Below are positions 1-4,918 of a stretch of DNA of 5,364 bases, piece by piece (positions within the stretch are counted from its first letter, which is position 1; every line of letters starts with the position of its first letter). The translations under genes were made by a program, and so were the position numbers. The notes under the pieces were generated by a model. That model did no database searches. It was not told the origin of the DNA and was given only the letters and a program-made list of their open reading frames with translations. The stretch comes from a bacterium (GTDB lineage Bacteria > Chloroflexota > Dehalococcoidia > Tepidiformales > Tepidiformaceae), in assembly GCA_945861295.1 (NCBI GenBank), contig CAMAUF010000184.1, positions 1 through 5,364 on the forward strand, read 5' to 3'.

Positions 1-312
1 GAAGCCGCTGGCGCCGGCGACGACGGCGGCCATTACAGCGCGTTCGTCGGTGTAGGACGTCATCATCAGGACGTTGGTTTCGGGCAGGAGCTGACGGATG
101 TCGCGGCAGGCTTCGATGCCCGAGAGGCGGGGCATCCTCACGTCCATGACGACCAAGTTGGGCTGCTTTGCCCGTGCCTCGCGGACGGCCTCCAACCCAT
201 CGCGCGCTTCGCCGACCACGCTGAACTCGGGGTGTGCTCGCAGCATCGCCTTGAGGCCGCCGCGCACGAGATCGTGGTCATCGGCAATCACGACGCTAAT
301 CGTCTCGCTCAT
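1..312 (-). CDS. NarL/FixJ-type response regulator, receiver domain (partial, C-terminus beyond window)
   Basis: Partner regulator of the histidine kinase encoded just upstream. The 104 visible residues are a complete-looking CheY-type receiver lacking only its last part: acidic pocket D11-D12, phosphoacceptor D57 in the segment VVMDVRMP, conserved T85 in MMTSY, and the AGASGF segment that normally precedes the conserved Lys, which lies outside the window. The spacing and the ADDHDLVRGGL opening are typical of the NarL/FixJ family, so a LuxR-type helix-turn-helix output domain is expected but not visible. The ATG at 312 is preceded by a strong Shine-Dalgarno AGGGGAG (316-322). The start lies inside the kinase gene (17-bp overlap with its end), implying translational coupling. 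The receiver assignment is very secure; the output domain and target genes are inference. Confidence 0.95.
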   Translation of the reverse strand, partial: MSETISVVIADDHDLVRGGLKAMLRAHPEFSVVGEARDGLEAVREARAKQPNLVVMDVRMPRLSGIEACRDIRQLLPETNVLMMTSYTDERAVMAAVVAGASGF

Positions 313-1513
313 CGTCTCCCCTTCGTACGGTCACCCGGACCGTGGTCCCCATTCCGGGAATGCTCATCGTCCAGAGCGTGCCGCCGAGACGTTCCGCGCG
401 CGTTCGCATGGTCACCATCCCGAGGCCGGTCCGGACGCTCGCCGCATCATAGCCGATGCCGTTGTCCTGCACGGTGAGCGCGACTTCATGGGCCGTGGCG
501 CGGAGGTCGATGGCAACCTTGGTGGGCGAACCGTGCCGGACGGCGTTCGAGATCGCCTCGCGCGAAATGAAGACCAGGTCCTCGACCTCGCGTGGCGCGA
601 GTTCTTGCGCCGCGAGGGCCCGGATGTTCATCACGGTGTCGATGCCCGGCGGCACGAGCCGCTGGATGATGAAGGCGAGGTCCCGCGCCAGGTCCGGGGC
701 GCCCGTTGGGGTTTCCGCTTCAAGGACCGTGATATAGCCGCGAATGTCGCCGATGAGGCCGCTGATCCGGTCTACGCAGCCATCCAGGGCGGTCACGCAG
801 GCGTCCGGGAGGGTGTACTCGTGCCGGAACGAATCGACCTCGAGTCCGATGGCATAGAGCGACTGGATGGTGCCGTCGTGGAGGTCGTGGGCGATGCGGT
901 TTCGTTCTTCAAGCAGTTGCACACGGTCGCTCCGGGCCCGCGCCAGCGCCATCGAAACGGAGGCGGCGGCGTGCATCGCCATGAACGTGGCGGCGAGTTC
1001 GTCGGCCGCCGTGAAGGGAGGCTTGCCGCGTGTCCTGGTCATGTACAACGAGCCGATCGTCCGACCGACCGCCCGGATGGGGACGCCGAGAAACGCGGTC
1101 ATGTCGGGATGCGAGGCAGGCCAGCCGGTGAAGCGCGGGTCGAGCTGCAAGTCCTCGAGGCGGATGGGGCGGGTGTGCCGGGCGAGTTCGCCCAGGAGCC
1201 CGCGCCCCGTCGGCGGCTTTCCTAGGCGCCCCGTGGTCTCCTGGTCGATGCCGGCGAAGATGAATCGTTCCAGTTGGCCGGCGTCGTCGAACGTCGAAAT
1301 CGCCGCAAATTCCGCGTCCACCGTTTCACGGGCGCGGTTCGCTAGCCGATTCAAGACGTCTTGCAGATTCTCGACGCCAACGAGCGCCTCGCTGGTCAGG
1401 CTCATCTCCCGGAGCAGCCCTTCGGCAAATCCGAGGTGACTGTTGTTGAGTGGTCCTTGGCCGTCCAGAGGTTCTTGCACCGCCCGAGCATACGCGTGCT
1501 TCGAGGCAGCCAC
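296..1513 (-). CDS. GAF-domain sensor histidine kinase, DevS/NarL-type (HisKA_3)
   Basis: A 405-residue cytoplasmic sensor kinase with no membrane segment. Domain order: short N-terminal stretch, GAF domain (about 45-190) very like those of DevS/DosT (GRGLLGEL, then FLGVPIR at 141-147), HisKA_3 dimerisation/phosphotransfer domain (about 198-265; ERNRIAHDLHDG at 203-214, phosphoacceptor H212), and HATPase_c domain with N-box N323, G1 box DNGIG at 350-354 and a GLGMVTMRTRAERLGG-type G2/lid region at 363-378. It should autophosphorylate H212 and pass phosphate to D57 of the overlapping response regulator. H135 and Y157 align with the haem-ligand His149 and Tyr171 of Mycobacterium tuberculosis DevS as I recall that sequence, so haem sensing is possible. 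It has one GAF domain where DevS has two. The GTG at 1513 is the furthest in-frame start before a stop and has no clear ribosome binding site; an ATG at codon 37 is an alternative. The identity is firm, the ligand is not. Confidence 0.93.
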   Translation of the reverse strand: MAASKHAYARAVQEPLDGQGPLNNSHLGFAEGLLREMSLTSEALVGVENLQDVLNRLANRARETVDAEFAAISTFDDAGQLERFIFAGIDQETTGRLGKPPTGRGLLGELARHTRPIRLEDLQLDPRFTGWPASHPDMTAFLGVPIRAVGRTIGSLYMTRTRGKPPFTAADELAATFMAMHAAASVSMALARARSDRVQLLEERNRIAHDLHDGTIQSLYAIGLEVDSFRHEYTLPDACVTALDGCVDRISGLIGDIRGYITVLEAETPTGAPDLARDLAFIIQRLVPPGIDTVMNIRALAAQELAPREVEDLVFISREAISNAVRHGSPTKVAIDLRATAHEVALTVQDNGIGYDAASVRTGLGMVTMRTRAERLGGTLWTMSIPGMGTTVRVTVRRGDDERDD

Positions 1514-1538
1514 GACGGCCAGGGACGAGGGACGCTCG

Positions 1539-1554
1539 CAAGCGGTACCGCTTG
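1539..1554. promoter_or_regulatory. Perfect 16-bp palindrome in divergent promoter region (candidate operator)
   Basis: The sequence CAAGCGGTACCGCTTG is its own reverse complement across all 16 bases. It lies in the 80-bp gap between the divergent kinase (GTG at 1513) and pseudo-receiver gene (ATG at 1594), where both promoters must sit. It is flanked by a further inverted pair, GAGGG (1527-1531) and CCCTC (1556-1560), offset from the inner centre. Position and symmetry fit a dimeric regulator site, perhaps for the NarL/FixJ-type regulator encoded here, but the bound protein is inference. No convincing -10/-35 pair was recognised. It does not resemble the DosR box as I know it. Confidence 0.45.
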
Positions 1555-1593
1555 GCCCTCACCCGGAGTGCGAGGCGGCCGGACGATTGGTCC

Positions 1594-1932
1594 ATGCCGG
1601 GCCGCCTCCTTGTTATTGCGCACGATCCAGTGCTCAGTCATGCGCTCGTTGGCCACCTCCAACGCGCGACCGAGCGACTGGTGATCGCGGAGCGGACCCC
1701 GGCGAACTGTCGGGCGACCGACGTGGTTGTGGGCGCCTCATCGAGCCTGACTCCGGAGGACTGCCTCGCGATCGCGCAAGCCGGCGCGGTCGCGGTCATC
1801 CTGGCGGCGCTGCCGAACGCCGGCGAAGAGCGCGCCTACACGACGGCCGGCGCCGCGGCTTATCTCCCAATGGCCGTCCATGGCAGCACGCTCGCGGATG
1901 TCGTGGCGGCGATCATGGCATCTGCCCCGTAG
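1594..1932 (+). CDS. Stand-alone degenerate receiver-like protein (pseudo-receiver), no output domain
   Basis: A 112-residue protein made only of a receiver-like fold. The opening GRLLVIAHDPVLSHAL matches beta1/alpha1 of CheY-type receivers, and ILAALPNAGEERAYTTAGA followed by AYLP (89-92) matches beta4 through beta5. Against the neighbouring regulator, the phosphorylation set is gone: the acidic pair is H10-D11 in IAHDP, the phosphoacceptor position is G47/A48 in TDVVVGASS, the Thr/Ser position is A71, and the Lys position is M93. The spacing from A71 to M93 equals that of T85 to the Lys slot in the regulator. The beta1-to-beta3 spacing is about 8 residues shorter than normal. It therefore cannot use normal Asp phosphorylation and may act by protein contact, possibly with the divergent kinase. 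The ATG at 1594 starts the homology; the open frame extends upstream to 1450 but that part overlaps the kinase gene and has no receiver similarity. The ribosome binding site is weak. A decaying paralogue is the other reading. Confidence 0.75.
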   Translation: MPGRLLVIAHDPVLSHALVGHLQRATERLVIAERTPANCRATDVVVGASSSLTPEDCLAIAQAGAVAVILAALPNAGEERAYTTAGAAAYLPMAVHGSTLADVVAAIMASAP

Positions 1933-1954
1933 GGCGGGACATAGGCCCGCGCCC
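1932..1954. terminator. Possible hairpin between convergent genes
   Basis: GGGCGGG (1932-1938) can pair with CCCG/CCC in 1946-1954 around a 7-base loop and a 2-base bulge, giving a 7-bp GC-rich stem. It sits between the tail-to-tail stop codons of the pseudo-receiver gene and the DUF6285 gene, where a shared terminator would be expected. There is no T-run on either side, so it is not a canonical intrinsic terminator, and GC-rich DNA makes such stems by chance. Confidence 0.25.
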
Positions 1955-1955
1955 G

Positions 1956-2342
1956 CTACCGCAGTTCGCCCGGCGCGGTCGTTTTTACGCGGTCGACGGT
2001 CGTCTCCCAGAGGAAGTCGACGAGGGCGGCTTCGCGCTCGGGTGCGTCGAACTTGCCGGCGCGGATCGCGTCGCAGAGTTCGTCGTAGCGTCCCCGGCAG
2101 GCGAGTTCGACCTCGTGGAAGGTCTCGGGCGGCTTGGCGGCGCCGACGAGAGCGTCGAGCATGGGCCATTCCTTGCGGACATAGCCCTCCTCGGTGGCGA
2201 TTTCACGGCGCACGATGCCCAACGTGTTCGAGGCCACGAGCAATTGGAAGCGGAGCCAGCGATCCTGCTGGGCGGCGGATTGTTTGCGGAGAAAGCCCTC
2301 GACGGCGTCGAGGAGTTCGGCTGCGGTTGGGCGGTCTTGCAT
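1956..2342 (-). CDS. DUF6285 domain-containing protein
   Basis: A 128-residue, mostly helical, soluble protein without signal peptide or membrane segment. The N-terminal DRPTAAELLDAVEGFL, the middle RFQLLVASNTLGIVRREI and the late CDAIRAGKFD segment match the pattern of DUF6285 as I know it, a small family usually encoded directly beside ACAD10/11-like phosphotransferases. Its function is unknown; a partner or stabiliser of the kinase is the natural guess from gene order. The ATG at 2342 is one base after the TGA of the phosphotransferase gene and has GAGGT (2351-2355) 8 bases upstream, inside that gene, so the two are translated from one message. Last gene of the minus-strand run. Family assignment is from pattern memory, not a search. 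Confidence 0.75.
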   Translation of the reverse strand: MQDRPTAAELLDAVEGFLRKQSAAQQDRWLRFQLLVASNTLGIVRREIATEEGYVRKEWPMLDALVGAAKPPETFHEVELACRGRYDELCDAIRAGKFDAPEREAALVDFLWETTVDRVKTTAPGELR

Positions 2343-2343
2343 T

Positions 2344-3360
2344 TCAGGCGACCTCGCGTCCGGTGATGAGCCGGAGGACTTCCAATTCGGTGTCCGCGCC
2401 TCGGCGGCCGATGGCGGCGTGTTCGTGGCTGTCCATCACGTGGTCCATGTGCTGGCGGGCCTGCATCATCGTGATCACCGACCAGCGGACGTTTTGGAGG
2501 ACTTCCCAGAGCTTCATGCGTTCGCGGTCGATGGTTTCGCCGCTATGGCGTTCGTAGGCCTTGAGCCAGGTCTCGCGGTCGGTGACTCCACCGGCGGCGA
2601 GGTCTTTGCGGTTGAAGCGCCAGACGCGGGTGCAGAACCAGCTCAGGTCTTCCTCGGCCTCGCCGGCGTGCGTGCCTTCCCAGTCGAGCATGGCGGTCAG
2701 GCCCTGCTTGTCGTACATAATGTTTCCGGTCCGCAGGTCGCCGTGGACGATGTGGACGGGCCGCGTTTGCGGCTTCAGGTTGGGGCAGTTGCGGACGACG
2801 TAACGGAGCCCCCATTCGACCACGGGGTGCGGGCTGAGCTTCTGCTTGTCGTACTCAGCGAACTGCAGGAGCGCCGCCGAGAGCAGCGGGTCTTCCGTTG
2901 GCGCCGGCGTCCGCATCGGGACATCGATCTCGCCGGGGCGGACGGAGTGCAATTTGACCAGGTCCTCGGCCAGGTGGTCGATGAGCGCCACCCGCGCGTC
3001 GGCGTAGTCGGGGCTGGTGGTCAACTGGCGAGGGTTCGTGTCGCCCGGCATGCGGGTCATGAGCATGAAGGTCTGGCCGCGCTCGTTTTCGCCGACGAAG
3101 ATCGGCTTGGGCGAACGGCAGCCGCGTTCATAGGCCGCTTTCATCACGGCGAACTCGGCGCGGGACTTGGCGGCGTCGTCGCGGGCCGGCGGGCTCAGCC
3201 GCACGACGAGTTCGTCGGCCCCGGTGTCCGCGGCCCAAGAGTCGTGCATGGCGCCGCCAGCGAGCAGCTTGGCGCCGCGTACTTCGGCCTGGGGGGAGGC
3301 GAGCCCCTGCCGCACCGCGGCCGCCACAATCTCTGGGCTCCCGATAGTCGTGTCACTCAT
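2344..3360 (-). CDS. Phosphotransferase family protein (APH/choline-kinase fold, ACAD10/11-like)
   Basis: A 338-residue small-molecule kinase of the aminoglycoside phosphotransferase (APH) superfamily. The C-lobe carries the catalytic loop HGDLRTGN at 206-213 (catalytic D208, N213) and the metal-binding motif LDWE at 225-228 (D226), followed by GEAEEDLSWF, a segment typical of this branch. The N-lobe has LLAGGAMHDSWAAD (32-45) as the nucleotide loop and ELVVRLSPP as the beta3 strand; Arg at 54 rather than Lys is usual in the ACAD10/11-like group as I know it. Such proteins are often annotated as antibiotic kinases, but this group is associated with acyl-CoA metabolism (phosphorylation of hydroxyacyl groups in the ACAD10/11 case), and no resistance role is suggested here. 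The ATG at 3360 starts MSDTTIG; its ribosome binding site is weak. A 126-bp gap separates it from the upstream cassette. Substrate unknown. Confidence 0.88.
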   Translation of the reverse strand: MSDTTIGSPEIVAAAVRQGLASPQAEVRGAKLLAGGAMHDSWAADTGADELVVRLSPPARDDAAKSRAEFAVMKAAYERGCRSPKPIFVGENERGQTFMLMTRMPGDTNPRQLTTSPDYADARVALIDHLAEDLVKLHSVRPGEIDVPMRTPAPTEDPLLSAALLQFAEYDKQKLSPHPVVEWGLRYVVRNCPNLKPQTRPVHIVHGDLRTGNIMYDKQGLTAMLDWEGTHAGEAEEDLSWFCTRVWRFNRKDLAAGGVTDRETWLKAYERHSGETIDRERMKLWEVLQNVRWSVITMMQARQHMDHVMDSHEHAAIGRRGADTELEVLRLITGREVA

Positions 3361-3486
3361 AGCCGTATTCTCGCGCGCTCTCGCCGTGGTGCAAACCCGG
3401 GGCGGCTTGATGGCGGTCGACGGTCAGGTACTTCTTCGACCGCGGTCGTTGCGCTTCCCCGATGGGTTGGCGACGACGGGCGGGCT
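3361..3486 (-). promoter_or_regulatory. 126-bp intergenic gap, likely promoter/leader for phosphotransferase-DUF6285 pair
   Basis: This is the longest gap inside the minus-strand run and is far larger than the overlaps to its right, so a second promoter or processing point for the two downstream genes is plausible. It contains a perfect 12-bp palindrome, CGACCGCGGTCG (3437-3448). No convincing -10/-35 elements, T-rich terminator or small gene was found. Open frames crossing it are rich in Arg and Pro and look like GC-rich noise. Confidence 0.3.
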
Positions 3487-4203
3487 TCACGAGGGGCGGG
3501 CGGTAAGGGATGGGCCCTGGGCGTACTCGTACCGCGCCGGCCCGTGGGCAAAGAAGGCCGTGACGTTGTACGCCGGGCGCAGGGCGTGCCACGGGGTGCC
3601 GGGCCGCAGGAAGTCAACGGCCCAATCGCGCGAGAGCGTCCCTTCGACTTCGTCGAGCGGGACTCGGAGCCCGAAGCGGAGCAGGGCGGGCGCGCCATCG
3701 TCTTGGCCTGGGACCAGCAGGGCGTCGTACTTCAGCATGGTCGCGTCGCAGCGGCGCAGGCCGCCAATGCGGATGGCGCACAGTTTCCCGGCCTCATCCG
3801 TCAGCGTGATTCGTATCTCGTGCGGGCTACGGTCGATGGCGACTTCGCCAGCCCGGCGCCCGCCGCCGAAGCGCTCGCGCGCGGCCGCCAATTGGCCCGC
3901 GCCCTCGACGACCGAATCGATCAGGACGTTGCGGATTTGGACGCCCTGTCTCGCGCCGAGCAAGAGCATAGCTTCGCGGTAGGGGCCGGCGGGCGAATCG
4001 GCGGCATCGACCACCAGGACCTTCGCGTAGGCCGGGACGGGGCGGATGAGCGTGTCGGGGAGGAGCGGCGTCGCCTGCGCCTTGGAGAGCTCGAAGGTGA
4101 GGCTGTAGACGGTGGCGGAAGCGAAGTCCCAGCCGCCGGCCTCCGCGGCGCCCGGCAAACGGTCGGGGATGGCGGCCAACGGCCGTGTGCCGAAGTCAGG
4201 CAT
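3487..4203 (-). CDS. Acetoacetate decarboxylase-fold protein lacking the catalytic lysine pair
   Basis: A 238-residue member of the acetoacetate decarboxylase (ADC) superfamily. Landmarks in order: YSLTFEL (33-39), LLPDTLIRPVP (47-57), AGPYREAML (72-80), which matches the family's GxYxE signature with E77, the region ARERFGGGRRAGEV (108-121), and a long C-terminal beta portion ending ARYEYAQG (223-230). In Clostridium acetobutylicum ADC, as recalled, Lys115-Lys116 and Glu76 form the active site; here E77 is kept, but the lysines align with R116-R117 and Glu61 aligns with V62. Schiff-base decarboxylation is therefore not expected, and a different reaction or a binding role is more likely. The start at 4203 is chosen over the in-frame ATG at 4272 because it has a strong AGAGGAG 6 bases upstream and avoids a Pro/Arg-rich extension. 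It overlaps the DegV-like gene by 8 bp. Fold assignment is good; function is open. Confidence 0.78.
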   Translation of the reverse strand: MPDFGTRPLAAIPDRLPGAAEAGGWDFASATVYSLTFELSKAQATPLLPDTLIRPVPAYAKVLVVDAADSPAGPYREAMLLLGARQGVQIRNVLIDSVVEGAGQLAAARERFGGGRRAGEVAIDRSPHEIRITLTDEAGKLCAIRIGGLRRCDATMLKYDALLVPGQDDGAPALLRFGLRVPLDEVEGTLSRDWAVDFLRPGTPWHALRPAYNVTAFFAHGPARYEYAQGPSLTARPS

Positions 4204-4918
4204 TGGTGGCTCCTCTGGTAAACGCGGGCGAACTCGCGAACGCGGCTTGGGCGCCGAGCGCCTGGGCGGCATGCCCGGCGAAGATTGCGGGCGCCCAGCC
4301 GTTAGACAGGGTATGGCCCCAGGCGAGGCGTGGGCCCCCGGCGGGCGCCAAGGCTACGGCGGCGGCGAGACACTCCTCCGCCGTGGGGAAGCCCCCGAGC
4401 ACGCGGCTCGTCAGTCGCACGCGCAGGAGCGTGAACGGCTCATCTGGCAACCCCTTCGGGGCTTCGACCTGCCACTCATGGCCGAGCGCCGCGAGGGCGG
4501 CCGTTTCGGCGACCACCCAGCATCCGGCGGCCGGGGCGGCGTCGTTGAGCCATGTCCGCGCTTCCTCTGGCGCCGCTCCCGACCGGGCGATAGCGAGGGC
4601 GAGCGCGCCGAGCCCGAGAAAGCTCCGGCCGGTGTTCAAGACGTGGACGCTGTTGGCGTCGACTTTGTGGCGGCCGAGTTCATTCCGGGCGGCCGCGGCC
4701 GCCGTGAACGCGGCCGAATATCCGTACGGCCCGACCAGGCAGATCAGGGGCAGCGGACTGCGTGGCGCAAGGTCGAGGAAGGCCTCCAGGTAGTCTTGCC
4801 GCGATGGCGGGTCGCCGAACTGCCGTTTCGAGGCTTCGGGCGTCACGACCCGGATGCCGGCCTCCCCATCGGCGAGGCCGGCGGTGTAGTCGACCACCAC
4901 CTGCACGCTGGCGGTCAC
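4196..4918 (-). CDS. Divergent DegV-like protein
   Basis: A 240-residue soluble alpha/beta protein. The layout follows the DegV (fatty-acid-binding) family: VQVVVDYTAGL at 5-15 for the usual VTDSTADLP, GIRVVTPEA (21-29), a central ICLVGPYGYSAAF (59-71) where DegV has its SSxLSGTxxSA motif, VHVLNTGRSFLGLG (91-104) for the usual VVDSRxxSMGxG, then a C-terminal subdomain with PRLAWGHT (196-203). It is about 40 residues shorter than typical DegV proteins, lacks the KGGRI motif, and has lost the Ser/Thr motifs that hold the fatty-acid carboxylate in characterised members, so ordinary fatty-acid presentation to FakA-type kinases is doubtful. The GTG at 4918 overlaps the stop of the oxidoreductase gene by 4 bp (GTGA) and has GAGGG 7 bases upstream. 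Translationally coupled on both sides. The DegV assignment is from pattern; a different alpha/beta family is possible. Confidence 0.6.
   Translation of the reverse strand: MTASVQVVVDYTAGLADGEAGIRVVTPEASKRQFGDPPSRQDYLEAFLDLAPRSPLPLICLVGPYGYSAAFTAAAAARNELGRHKVDANSVHVLNTGRSFLGLGALALAIARSGAAPEEARTWLNDAAPAAGCWVVAETAALAALGHEWQVEAPKGLPDEPFTLLRVRLTSRVLGGFPTAEECLAAAVALAPAGGPRLAWGHTLSNGWAPAIFAGHAAQALGAQAAFASSPAFTRGATNA
4210..4216 (-). promoter_or_regulatory. Shine-Dalgarno of the decarboxylase-like gene
   Basis: AGAGGAG on the minus strand, 6 bases before the ATG at 4203, lying within the end of the DegV-like gene. It is the best ribosome binding site in the window and decides the start in favour of 4203 rather than 4272. 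Confidence 0.8.

Noticed and set aside
98..1225. Plus-strand open frame of 375 codons opposite the histidine kinase
   Set aside because: It lies antisense to a kinase with all its catalytic motifs, and its translation is Arg/Gly/Pro-rich with no family pattern.
1450..1593. N-terminal extension of the pseudo-receiver gene to an upstream ATG at 1450
   Set aside because: It would overlap the kinase gene by 64 bp on the opposite strand and cross the palindrome. The extra 48 residues are Arg/Pro-rich, and receiver similarity begins exactly at the ATG at 1594.
2344..3360. Reading the phosphotransferase as an antibiotic-resistance gene
   Set aside because: The Brenner-type motif is shared by the whole APH superfamily. 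The GEAEEDLSWF segment and the DUF6285 neighbour place it with metabolic ACAD10/11-like kinases.
3361..3400. Possible -35/-10 pair (TTGCAC ... GAATAC) just upstream of the phosphotransferase start on the minus strand
   Set aside because: The -10 candidate matches the consensus poorly and would place the transcription start at or next to the ATG. It is too weak to call.
1989..3425. 13-bp direct repeat GCGGTCGACGGTC at 1989-2001 and 3413-3425
   Set aside because: One copy encodes part of the DUF6285 protein (Val-Asp-Arg) and the other is intergenic. GCGGTCGAC-type strings are common in GC-rich DNA and there is no third copy or flanking similarity, so it is probably chance.
2194..4221. Very long plus-strand open frame (675 codons) running antisense to the phosphotransferase and decarboxylase-like genes
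   Set aside because: It is the mirror of well-supported minus-strand genes in GC-rich DNA, where antisense frames stay open because stop codons are rare. The translation is low-complexity (Gly, Arg, Val, Asp rich) with no recognisable domain.
4204..4272. Upstream ATG (4272) for the decarboxylase-like gene
   Set aside because: The extra 23 residues are Pro/Arg-rich noise within the DegV-like gene, whereas the ATG at 4203 has a strong, well-spaced Shine-Dalgarno.
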